Positions 35,701-47,708 of a DNA stretch of 64,000 bases are shown piece by piece. The DNA is from Certhia americana (Eukaryota > Chordata > Aves > Passeriformes > Certhiidae), in the NCBI GenBank assembly GCA_018697195.1, contig CM031878.1:71876432-71940431 (forward strand), written 5' to 3'. Position numbers and translations under genes: made by a program. Under the pieces are notes generated by a model, which was given only the letters and a program-made list of their open reading frames with translations, made no database searches and was not told the origin of the DNA. The stretch's first letter is position 1. Every line of letters starts with the position of its first letter.

Positions 35701-37624
35701 TTTATGTGTGTGATAAACAAGAAATAAATAAAAATCTCATAACAAATTACTAATGTTATGAGACACATAAATTCATTACAAATTCTGGTTTGTCCAAGTG
35801 TTGAATTTTCTTTCCTATATAATATGATCTAGAGAGTAGAACATTTTATCGCTTTGAGATCTTTCCCTGGATTTTTTTTTGCAGTACTGTATACACCTGA
35901 GAATTTCTTTAAAGATACTTCATTGATACTAAATGCTTAGCTGTAGAGATAGATTTGCAGGATTAGAATGTCAAAATCCAAAACTTGAGGACTTATTTAC
36001 ATAGTTCTGAAGAAAACAGAATGAAAAAGGAGAAAAAACATGAAAAAAAAGTAAAGGAAAAGATAATTTTTTAAAAATAGATTTCTTTGTTTGCTTGTTC
36101 TCCTTTTTTTTTTTTTTAACAGATCTGTTTGAATCTGGTTTTGGCACCATGTTGAAGTTCAAAGATCAATTTGTTTTATCTGTGTCTATTTTATTCTCTA
36201 ACTTCTCTCCTTAAATTCACCTCTAAACTGTAGCACAGTACCATACGACCTCCTCTTGCTCTTCTTCTAGTCCTTCCCCAGCATCCCCTTCTTTCTCCAC
36301 TGGACTTCAGCAGTTTTTCTGTCACCAGCCCAGATCAGCACGTACCAGAACTTCAGAACTCATTTCAACATAAGAAAAGGTGGTGAAAGGGGGAGCAGGA
36401 AACCTCACCACAAGATTAACTAGAGTGCAGGTTCCCAAAAAGTTTGTAATTTGGGGATTTCAACTGGATATAGTCTCCTAGACTTCTGGTGAGTCACTAT
36501 CACTGCCTATCCAGTGAAAATGTTGATGGTTGCTGTAGAATTATTTGCTCTGTGTGCGTCAATTAAACAGGGAAGAGACAAAGACTGTCAAGCAACCCAC
36601 GATTCAAATAACACCATAAGCTATAGCAAGTCCCTATGGAAGTTATTCTCTTCCAAAGGAGATAGCTCCATTTATGAGTTGCAAAATGTTTGAATCAGAT
36701 GTCTGCTTTAAAATCTGGTATTTTTGGCAAGATTTTTGAAAGTGACCTCAGGGAGCAGTTCTGGACAAATAGAGGAATTTTCAATAAAAGTTTACAAGAA
36801 GTCATTCTTTAAATGTATCCTATGCTGTACTTGATCATTTATACATTTTCAGTAATGTATGACTCCCTCTCTATGGGCTTGACCTTATGAAGCCAGAAAT
36901 CTGTCAGGTATTTATGGATTTTTGTCACTTGAACTTCTCTTGTAAACTGGGGAGTCTCAGGTATTTTGGACAACAGAACACAAACTCATGGCGGGTCTGC
37001 TTCTTTTCATATCACTGGCAGAATGCATAAACAAACAAAAAAAAAAATCAAAAGCAGGTTTGCTCCTTTCCACATCTATTTACATAAAATTATGTAGAGG
37101 GAGCTAATAACTGGGAACTCCTTTCTGTAGGCAGTGAGTCAGTTACAGGAGACATCAGCAAGCAGAGATAAATAGGAGCAAAAGCTACATCTAGGATAGA
37201 ACTGAGTCACTGGATTCCGTAACCTGCACATCTCAAAGGAACCTCACTTTATTTCCTGGTGTCTTATCTCCCAAAACAGCAAGTCCCAGTACCAAGCAGG
37301 GACAGGCCTCAGCTGAGGGAGCTGAGGGTTCATGTTCTTGCTCAGGACGAGCCTTAACAGACCTCTGAGACAAGTGATTTGAAGACAGTGAGTAAAGAGT
37401 GTTATTTATCTACACAAATGGCTAAGTCAAAGCTTTAGGAACACAGACAATGAGAATTTCTTCACTATTGACATCCCAAATTTCACAGCCATGTGATGAA
37501 GCACCTGCTATGAAATAAAATCCTGCCCTGGACAGGCTCCAGGTTCCAAAACAGGTGCTAATGACACTAACTGAGTCACAGTGGGAATCTGAAGTCCTGC
37601 AGGGTAATCATAAAACAGAAAATG

Positions 37625-37642
37625 AAAAAAAAAAAAAAAAAA
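37625..37642. repeat. 18-base A run
   Basis: Simple homopolymer with no recognisable retrotransposon body beside it. Confidence 0.85.
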
Positions 37643-38040
37643 CACCAAGAAACTATATAATTTATGAGAAATTAATCACATTTATCCAAAGACCACCTAA
37701 ACCAGGTTCAAAAGCAGAACTTAGGTCACACTGATACCATGTACAAACTTTGTTCTATTAGAAATAAGAGATTAAAGTGAGGTGATTGATTAAGTATCTT
37801 GTTCTTCCTTCCAGTATCACAAACACTGGATCATGACATTGTTCTATATCTTATCCCAATCTGCCCATAATTTGCAATCTTTCTTTGCTTATTCATATCT
37901 GCCAGGGAAATAGCTGAAAATTTGGGGACAGAGAGTAAAAGCCAAGTGTAAAACCTGCCAATCAGTCCCAGGAATGCAACACATGAACTGACATGGACAC
38001 ATTGTAAGTTTCTATGTAAATTAATTGCAGAAAGATAGAA

Positions 38041-38090
38041 TTTTTTTTTTGTTTGTTTCGTTTGGTGTGGTTTGGTTTGGGTTTTTTTGT
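38041..38090. repeat. T/G-rich low-complexity tract
   Basis: T and G only, apart from one C, with GTTTGTTT and GGTTTGGTTTGGG units. It is similar in style to the longer block at 40499-40658. Confidence 0.8.
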
Positions 38091-40498
38091 GCATGATCCT
38101 TCAAGGGTAAAAAGCAGAATGCTAAATCAGTCCAGCAATTCACCCAGATACCCAGGTCTTAACCTTGTACCATTGAAATTAACAGAAGTTTCGTCACTGA
38201 CTTCAGTGATATGATACTACTACTGATACTACTGCAATATCTGAAGCTTCACAGATGCATGCCAGAAATGTCATAAGGGGGTATCAGAAAACCACTGTAA
38301 TAAGTCAGCATATCCCTCAAGTAAAACACACACATGCTCAAACATCTGATGTGTTCCAAAGCACCCGTATCAAAACCTGATTTTGGAACAGTCCCCTTGA
38401 ATTGGTCATTTCTCCCCCAGCAACCACATTTATAACTCTGCATCATCCGTACGTCCAAGACTGATAACTAGGCTGAAAAGGTCACATCATGCAGCCGTTG
38501 CTGAAGGGATGCTACAAAAGGCCAAAAGTAATAAGTCATGCAGGAAAAATTTACTTACTAATCTTAACACTCTTAGAATCCTTATTTGCAGAACGGCAAA
38601 AATGCTTGCAGGAACAGCCTAGCTAACACTTTCAGTACCTTCCTTTTAAAAGTAGTCTTCCATGACATACTATTTGGTACATTTTCATTGTTGAGTTGGG
38701 CCTTTCACAACTACAGAAGAAAAGAGGATGGGAATTTTGCATAGGTACATTTTGGCATGGAAATTACCTGCCTTTTCCAAATATAATATATGTATAAGGT
38801 ATCACAATTTCCATTGACTCTCAGTGATATGGAATAGTCTCAGCATATGGGATAACACAAGTAGCATGATTTCTGTTTTGCCAACAGTTTTAATTTATTT
38901 ACTTAATATAAATAATCCATTTACTGTTTCATTATGACACTATCACAGCATATTTGATGTCACAAACATAAGTAGAACGGTTTTCTTCTCTGTTATTTCC
39001 CCTTACCTACTACAAAATAAAACCAAAGAGTGATATACCTGTATTGTGTAAGAGTATGCTCCAGAAATGAGTACAATAAATACTCTCAAAGTACTTTTTT
39101 TTTAATCTTTTACAATAAAGCATGGATATTGGAAACTCATCTTGGATACAGACAGTCATTTTGACATAGAAAACATATTTAGAAACAAAGTGTATGGAAT
39201 ATCAGCTTACCTCACAAGATAAAATTATGTGAATATTTGCTTTGGCAGAACTCACATGGAACTGGTTGCACTGTTTTGCAGGAAATTTTTGAAGATAAAA
39301 TAAAATTTGGCTCATCAAAGAAATTAAACTCGACTTCAACAGTAAGCGACCTAGGAAATTAAGTTTCTTTATTGTTAATTTTGCTGTTGTTTTTCCACTA
39401 AGGGGCACAGATCATTTAAAATTATAACCAGTAGTCGAACTAAAAGAAATCTTCAGATAAAGAGCAGCTTTACCCAGAAATATATTCTGCTGCTATAAAA
39501 TTTCAAATGCAAATGACACCAGACATGGCTACAATAGTGTCCCCAGGTGACACCCTTGTTTCAGTCTGCTTCTCTTGTGCACCTAAGCTGCAACACCACA
39601 GAAACAGACGGTCTCCAGCAGTCCAGGACTAGTGCCTTGGAGCTAGGGCTCCAAGGAAACCCCTGGAAACTCTGTGGTGCACATACGAATCCCACTTCAG
39701 CACCAGAAAAGAGCAGGCTGTATGGGATGTAAGGATTGGTTCCAGATTTGTCTCTTTCCCAGTCCAGCGGCTTTGATGGGAAATCAGCTTCTGCACAAAG
39801 CACAGCTGATGGATGCTGCACTCAAGTCTCATCCTGCTGGGGCATCAGGACATTCTCAACTATGCTAAGGACAAGGAAGGTTTGGAGGAGACTTTTTTTG
39901 GTTTTTTCCCATTCGACTGGAGAGTGAAGGAAACAAGGGATGAGCTTAGTGGATAGGGGAACACTAAAGAAAGATGTACTGAAGGCAAGTTTCATGAATT
40001 TGCTGCAGTATTACACAGATGCTATTCTGTATATCTTTAAAAGGTGTTTCACATAAAAGTATTTATTCTGCTACCAATATTCATCAAGTAGAAAGATACT
40101 TTTAAAAAGTCTGCTGACTATGAAACATAGTGTGGAGTGAATAACAGTTGCTATGCATCCACCTCATCATTCAAGAACTGGAACATTCCTGCAGTCTCCT
40201 CCAAGACTGTGTTGTTGAAAGACGCCTGATTGAGTACTAGAGCTCTCCAAGTGTGCTTTGCTAGTTTTGCATCCATTTCAGTGGATACAAGGTAGCACAG
40301 GTGTGTCACCAGTATGCAAGAATGCCAGAAAGAGATCTTACTCCAAAACATAAAGGATTTAAACACATCTTCATTCTGTGTAAAGGGATAGGACCTGAAG
40401 CTGCAAGCACTCAGGACCTTACAGGTCTTTTACCCTATAACCAGTGTGATATGTTTCAGACTGCTAGAGAAGCACAGATTCCGTTTCAGGCACCAGGA

Positions 40499-40658
40499 TT
40501 TTTGGTTGGTTGGATTGGGGTTTGTTTTTTTGGTTGGTTGTTCTTTGGTGGGGTTTGGGGAGGGGAGGTGTGTATGCAGGGGGTGTTGGTAGTTTTGGGG
40601 GTTTTTTTGGAGAGGGGCATTTCTTGTTTATTTTTCTTTTTTGGGTTGGTTGGTCAGT
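40499..40658. repeat. G/T low-complexity block with G-quadruplex potential
   Basis: About 160 bases are almost exclusively G and T on plus. They include GGTTGGTTGG twice, GGTTGGTTGG-ATTGGGG, GGGGAGGGGAGG and several GGGG runs within 120 bases. G runs of two to five with short loops could form quadruplexes in DNA or RNA. The strong strand asymmetry also inflates an open frame on plus (40301-40753), which I do not regard as a gene. Confidence 0.8.
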
Positions 40659-41329
40659 TTGAGTTTAATACGGATAAAAATGTACTTTTCACTTGTAAAA
40701 CCTGCCATTTAAAAAATTGTACAGCTGAAGGATTGCCTGCTCTGAACAGTTAGTCAAAACTAGGAATCCTCAGCTAGCTGTTGCATCTTAGTAAGAGTTA
40801 AAAATATTTTAAACACCTATGATTCCAGCTGTCTGTGTAATTTCTTTCCATAAAAAGAAGTCAGGCAGCTGTAGTTTGTTGCTTTCTGACCACTTAACCC
40901 AAGCATCTGAAAGAGCCATCTCCTCTATAAGATTAACTGGCTAGTTGACTGCACCCTGGAATATGAACCTTCTGCTCAGTAAAGGATTAAATATCCACGG
41001 GCTACCTCGGGAATAGTGTTTTGTTTTGATTGCTCCTTATTCCTGTTACCTTGCAAACTTGACAGACATTTTTTGCCTATTTATTTATATACAAATAACA
41101 ATTGTTAGTAATAGAAGCTGTGTTGACACCACTTAAACCCAACTGGCAACATTAAAATCATTGTCATTTGGAACATTATATTCTGACTACCTATGGCACT
41201 CCAAGTGCAACAAATTTGGACATTAGCCTCCGTAAAGAACCAAAGAAATTAAAAGAGGCTCTCCATCCTTAAGAACTGAGAATTTATCTAGCATTTTTCA
41301 AGTCAGTCAGAAAAGGCACGGCCATGAAA

Positions 41330-41490
41330 TGGCAAAGAAGCCCATTTTTCCAAGCTTCGAATTAATTGTGAATGCCACAGCACAACAGTACTCAGAATTA
41401 ATGCAAAGGCTGGGAGGGCTGCTTGAGGTGATTGCATAAAAACACACAGCCATTAGGAGTTTTCTGTTTAGCACGGCGTTAATGAAGTTG
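41330..41490. promoter_or_regulatory. Candidate conserved non-coding element
   Basis: Repeat-free stretch with GAATTAATTGTGAATG, AGAATTAATGC, CATTAGGAG and CGTTAATGAAG, which are closely spaced TAAT-type homeodomain cores. It borders a G+C-richer, C/T-rich segment at 41490-41690. The arrangement is enhancer-like but the call is made by texture only. Confidence 0.25.
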
Positions 41491-44400
41491 AGCATTTTCC
41501 CATGCAGAGAGGCAGGATCTCTGCTATTTACAGGCTGTTCTTCGCTCTTACTGCGGGTTTTTGCTCCGAGCGCAAAGGAGTTCTTCAGCTGCCACCTCCT
41601 GGCTAACCAACCCTACTGCACTGCACCAGGCGGGCTCCCCTCTGCCTTCCTCAGTCCTGTAAACAGAGGAGAAACAGTTCTCCTTTAATCCTAATCCAAA
41701 CACGTACTTTACTAATTGTATTTTTCACAAGTAGTAAATACTGAAACACAACACTGTATTTTCAGCCTCAATTTTCAGCCTGGAGTTTGGATGCAGAGGA
41801 AAAGACTAGGAACTTGGATGCAACGCAGAAGGAAAGTAACAGGTCAGTGGAGGGTGGGACAGGTACTGCAGACCCACAGTAAGCTGTCAGTACTGAACTA
41901 GGGGAATCTCTGTTCAACCAAGGTCTGCCACATCCTGTAAAGTATTAACCTTCATGGGGAATGTCAAGGAGCTAAAACGAGAAATCACAGATGATTTTCC
42001 CAACACGATGGGGTAGAACAGGTCATTAAGTAACACAGGTCAAATACAGGTTAGTGGTAAGGATGAGAAGGATATTTACATACACATTTTTTTCATTTAT
42101 TACTATCATGACCTCAGCTTCTAGGTAAGCCAACATATTATAGTCATTCTCATTCTGGAGATAGATGGTAAGAATGAAGTGAATGTCTTCGGGTGGCCAG
42201 TGCATTACAGCGGAGAAGCTGAAGCCTTTAAAATTGTGCATCTTGTTTACACAGGACTATGACCCTGAAATAGATGGGAATGAAAAGGATTTGGAGCCTC
42301 TTTCAACAGTTAGTAAGGTTGCTGCTTCTACCTATCTATCTGCTGAAACACAAAAACTGAACAAAAGAGAAAACACTTAGCATAAATACAGGTATTTTAC
42401 AGTGACAACTCAGCCTTGAACTAAAAATTGTAGGATTCTACTCAGAAAACTGGAATAAATAAGAAAAAAATCTGTCCTGCAACTTCAAGATATTATGTTT
42501 CAATGAGCCCTCATAGTACAAAAGTCAACAGAAACCAAGAACATGGTAACAGATCACCCTCCTTATCAGCCTCTTGACTCTGTTGGACAAGGCACAAATC
42601 ACAGTTGAACATTTGACCTAAAGAAAGCATCCTACTTAAAGGACGTTAAAAACAGGCCCATGGAGAGTGGAAAGCCACAGGTACAACTCCATGTGTAACT
42701 ACAGCCATCACCAGTACCTAATATCTCCTCAACACAAGTTTTCAGCAACTTGGGATGTTCTGGCACTGTGAAAAAATAGCATCACACTCTCAGAAAATCC
42801 AAATACCTCAGGCAAGGCCGCGGCTGCATGCTCTATTCAAAACCCCTATTAATGGATGAGAAGGCCAGAGAAAGAGGGCAGCAGACTTAATCCCTGGGTT
42901 TATAAACAAGCAGCACTATTTCATTGTACTGTATTACACTGACTTGCAGCCAAGACAGATAACACTCACAAAAAAACAACACATAACAATAAAATTGCTC
43001 ATACATTTGAAGTTTCCCTTTTACATTCATAATCTCCCTTCAAATTTTCATTTGTTGCAGCTTTTTTCTTTTCTGAGTTATGATGTTGGCTTAGCCAGTG
43101 CTCTGCATCAGTGTTTATCTCTGTGTAAAAGAGGCTGGGGATCCCTAGCTTAAAACCACAAAAAATATTACAAATAAATATTGTTTTTAAAATATTCTCT
43201 CCTGAAATTCTAATATCTAATATTCTAAAACCTTAGAGAGCAAGATGGGAAAATCAGCACCAACAATCAGCATCAGATGGGGAAATTAATAAATCAACAT
43301 TATAAGACTCAGAAAAGTGGGGTTAGGGGGTTTATTTAAGAGCATGTCACTTACCCTAACATCACATCACTCTCAGGTTTCTAACATTAAACATCATCCT
43401 TTCATTCCCATCCACTATTTATTCCTCATTAGTCCACACTCACAGATTCCTTTCTCCCAGTCCTGATACCAATCTTTCAAGCAACTTCTGACTCTCCAGT
43501 TCCAGCTGAGCTCTTCCCCTAGCTATTGCCACCTTTGACCCATAATCTAATAAAAGCAGTTTTGTTTACCAGCAATTTCAAAGTAATTTTCAAAGATGGT
43601 GTCTTATCATAAGTCTTTTGGTCTATGCCATGCACTGTGTAGGTTTGCATACAAGCCACAGCTATTTGCAAAACACCTTGAAATTATTATTGATGATATG
43701 AACTGTATAAATAATATATCATTTCTTTATGAATTGCACACAATTTGTTCATTAATGCTGTACACAGTTCTGTCCCAATATTTCCTAAGTTTAGGGCACT
43801 GTGACAAGGTTCCTATAAACTGTAATTACTATTTTTTCAAAAATAAAGAAAGCAAAATGACAAACCAATTCCCCTCAAATCGTTTAGTCAGTTTTTGATC
43901 AAAACTTGGAAATAAAGGCCAAATTGAACTAACCTCATCATCCATATCTCTCTCTCTGCTTCAGTCTGTGTTTCAGTCACTTGTCACTAAGATGAAGCAT
44001 AGTTTAAAGGAAAAAAGCTTTCCTTTCTGCCTAGGAAAAAAAGGGCTTGTTGTAACAGAATGCTTTTTCATTTGGGGGCTGACCTTGCTTTCATTTCCTT
44101 TCACTCTTAATCTGCACATCACTACAGCAATGTTACTAAGGCAGGGAGATAAATATCTGGCTGTTATAGGAAAATAACATCCAAGAAAGTACAAGCAATT
44201 TATACACAACTGTCAGGACACGAACCTTTGGAGGATTTTCCTCTTCTCCACTAGCTGTACAAGGAATTTATGACATCCTTCATGGATGATCTTGCCACTA
44301 CCTCCTGAGCTCACAGAGAACTGTGGAATGCTCACTCTTTTTTAGCACTCTTACAATGCAGAAATTTGACACAGGAGTGCTTGTCTTACTGCAGTTTCCC

Positions 44401-46739
44401 AAGAGCACCAATTAGTTTCCTTTCTTTCATCTACACTAGCTTAGTAGGCAGGAGTGACACTTGGTCACACTGAAGAAGACACACCACTGTTAGGGCTCAC
44501 AAACACACCAACAGCACTGTTCTGAAGAAAGCAATGCAAGGAATAAACACGAGCATGTGCTCAAGGAAATGCAGTGTAACACAGCTGCAGGCTTAAATAT
44601 GTACACTGTTAATTTTTCTGCTCCATCATCCTGATCTGCAAGGAATACAGCCCAGAACTGATGGTTCATCATTTCACCTTTTGTTTTATCATTCATTCCT
44701 TGAGGAATTCACAGCTATGCAACATCAGTCAGAGCCAGATCAAAGATCCACTGCTAGAGGCAACAACATTTTGGTCTCAGCTTGCTGTGTTTCAGAAATG
44801 CAGTTTCTCTGCAAAAACCAGACAACTGAACTTGAAAATTCATCAAGCTGTTCCTTTCAATTAGTCATCACAACATGCAAGATGGGTTTTATTACTTCTT
44901 ATCATTCTGTACATGTTAGCACTGTTTTGTGAAGACCATTTTGAAGAAACTATGTTAGAGGGAGGATGAGGTAGGTCACTGTCATTAAAAACACTTCCAT
45001 TGACTTTTGCCAACGTGAAACTGATGATTGTTCATTAATGCACTCATCTTTCCATGCATTCAAGACTGCTTCCCAACCAGACCTTGAAGCATCCATTCCC
45101 TCTGGTTTTGTGCTTCTGGCTCAAATCACAGTTAGGAAAAACACACTTATTTAGTATTCTCATTAATAATCTTCAGCAGGAAGAAAATGTGTCAATTTTA
45201 TTCTTGACTGATACAATGCCAATGGGGGTTATGAATGCATACATGTACTGCTTCAAAAACAAGGAAGCTTTGGGATAAAAACAAATTACATTGCAAATCA
45301 ACCTGAAAAAAAAGACAAACCAGAACCTTTGCATGCAAAATAATTCAGAATACCAATAATGAAATGCAGATTGAGATGGGAAAGCTCACAAGAATATAGA
45401 GCAGGGAAGTAAAAGATTATGTATGGGTCTTCCATTTCATTACAGGGCAGAGAAGGAACAGTCATCTGCTAGCAAAGTGATAGCACCAAGACTTCTCATA
45501 TTTAGCTAGACAACTGAAAAAAAATAGCTTTAGGCTAAGCAGTATCAGCATAAGAGGCTAGAGGATGAATTTGAGGACAAATTTGGGAATAAAATCTTAA
45601 AGACTATCATGTACGCTACCTTAGCCAAGGTGAAGTAAGGGGAAAAGAAAGTAATTGGATACAAACATCTGAGGGGAAGAAGCATCAAGGAAAGAAGAAT
45701 CATTTGCTGAAATAGAAAGCTTGATATATTGAACAAAGAGATGAAATTAGAATAAGGACATTTAGTACAGTTACAACCAAAAATAGCTTGTGTTAAAATA
45801 TATCAGGATATGGGACATACCACAATGGAACTGAAACTTCATAACAATTTAGAGGTAATAAAAAGACAAGAGGCAGAAGAATACAAGAATTCTGTAGTAT
45901 GTGATGTTATGGAAAATACCAAACAACAATGTCTTAGAGCACTTTTGTACCCATTTTCTAACTAATAGGACTGACAATGTATTTTAAAATTGCAAACATG
46001 TAAATGCTGCATTGGTAATAAGACTAAATAAATATTTTTCTGAAAATATTGAGAACTTTCCAGGCCATTGAAATAATTTACACTCTTTTCCTCTTCGTGT
46101 AAACATACTGGGAAACATTGGTAAATACAACATGAGAGTATTTATGCAACCTTTTGGAGCAGAAGTTTTGGACAGTTTTTATCAGTTTCAGCCCCTACTC
46201 TGACACCCCAAAGAGAAAGAGTTCCACAGGAACCACAACAGGGGCTCTGTGATATAGCACTGCACCACCCAGGGCACACCAGGGTATTCTATGCATTTGG
46301 AAAGAGCTGATTCCCAGGGGATGCCACCCTCCTGCAGTCCTCTGGCAGCACAGGCACTGCACCAGAAGACACTTCCAAGGGTTTTAAATGATCCATAGAT
46401 GTTTACATTATTCATTTCATTATTATTAAAACAGTGACAGCCTGACAAAAGCTGCAGATTTTCAGACAGATATGCAGAACCAAGTGGCATAAAGCCTGCA
46501 GCCTGGTTGTACACACAATTAAAAATGAACTGGCTACAGAGACAGATGCAGTCCCCCCTGACCTTAACAATGTTGGTGTTTACATATGAACCTCCCCACT
46601 CGACTGCAGATAAGGAATGACAGACAATACTACAAATTAGTGAAGGTCAACAGAGCAGGAGGCAGCAGCTAGTCAATTACAAAAGCAAACCCTCCACTAA
46701 AGCACCAAGTCCTGTGTTTTCTCAGTATAATCAACTGCC

Positions 46740-46930
46740 TGAGTCATGGGGGTCTAACAAAATTGACTTGTTTTTCCTTTATCTAATTGGCTGATGCCCA
46801 GAATTGCATGAACTTTAGGTGTGGTAGAATTTTAGTCTTAATATCATGTAGCAAAAGGCAAACATCTAATTAGTCTGTATTCAGGTCCAATGGTTGATCC
46901 TGCAATGTGCAGTTCTATCCAACCATGACA
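46740..46930. promoter_or_regulatory. Candidate conserved non-coding element
   Basis: Repeat-free stretch with TCTAATTGG and TCTAATTAG homeodomain cores, a T-box-like AGGTGTGG and an ATTGGCTGAT CCAAT-like box. There is no open frame of note. Low confidence. Confidence 0.2.
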
Positions 46931-47291
46931 AAATTTTCAGTTTGAAGGGTTTTCAAAGACCAAAAAAGTTGTTTACAAGCTAGGTGTGAACTCTACTGGG
47001 TCCTAGTAAAGTTGGTATGGCTAAACAGCCCTTGTGTGAAGGACAAGAATTGAATTATAAAGAGAGGTAAAAAAAAAAAACAAAAAAGAAACACTAAAGC
47101 TTTCCTCAGACAAGATGTATTCTGTCTGTTAGAGATGAAAAAAATCATGGTTAGTTTTCTTGAAATAGCAAGGTATCAAATTTTTCCTGATTCATTCCCC
47201 AGAATAATCAATTCAAAATCCTAAGTAGCCTTACAGACATGGTTTTCACCTGTTACCTTTATGGATTATCTTACATAAAAATTCAGATACT

Positions 47292-47708
47292 TTAAAAACA
47301 GGTATATAGCTTCAAGATTTTAAAGGTTTGGGTTTTTGTTTTCCCCACACATTTTCTACATATGGCCTTCAGAGGAATGGTCTCAGACCCACTGATAAGT
47401 ATCTGCAACAGCTGTTGCTGCTTGGTGGCCCCTCCTTTATCCAAGAACTTTGTGCATTTTAGTTTAGACTCGACTGCAACTGAAATAAAGCTGGACACTT
47501 GTTGCAGGTACTCTTTGACACTTGGATCTTCGGAGAAGTCCCATACACCCAAATCTCCCTTCAAATGCTGGTAGCTAACAAAATCTGAATCTAAAGCAGA
47601 AGATACCTCACAGGTTTCTGTCTGTGGCTCAGTGAAAAAAGTAGTTGGACATGAAAGACCCAGTAGGTTTACTTTCACTGAAGGCTCTATGACCCTCTTC
47701 CCCTTCAA
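47292..47708 (-). pseudogene. Unidentified open frame, possible exon or pseudogene fragment
   Basis: On minus the frame is open for 138 codons, following in-frame TGA and TAA stops just upstream. There is no ATG at its beginning. Its composition is protein-like: mixed acidic, Lys, Ser and Gln residues, with a predicted helical stretch around EDPSVKEYLQQVSSFISVA and no low-complexity runs. Just upstream, in a shifted frame (about 47708-47800), another Ser/Asp/Phe-rich open stretch runs straight into a stop. This could reflect a frameshift in a decayed exon. AG acceptor-like and weak GT donor-like sites exist but none is compelling. I do not recognise the family. Other chance frames of 140-150 codons occur in this window, so length alone is not evidence. 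Confidence 0.25.

Larger units (their letters stand above)
35701..40498. other. Unique A+T-rich non-coding DNA
   Basis: No gene recognised. It holds an 18-base A run at 37625-37642 and a T/G-rich tract at 38041-38090. A patch at 39540-39930 is open in several frames on both strands and is unidentified. Confidence 0.55.
40659..47291. other. Unique non-coding DNA
   Basis: No gene or transposon recognised. 41330-41490 and 46740-46930 are possible conserved non-coding stretches. 46188-46514 is G+C-richer with an unassigned minus frame. An A run interrupted by C lies at about 47069-47087. Confidence 0.55.

Noticed and set aside
40301..40753. 150-codon plus-strand open frame
   Set aside because: Its second half is the G/T low-complexity block, giving Gly/Val/Phe runs. 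The first half has no family resemblance. The length is explained by lack of A-containing stop codons.
46188..46514. G+C-richer segment with a 108-codon minus frame as a repeat or gene
   Set aside because: No signature of CR1, LTR or a known protein could be found, so it is left unassigned within the surrounding unique stretch.
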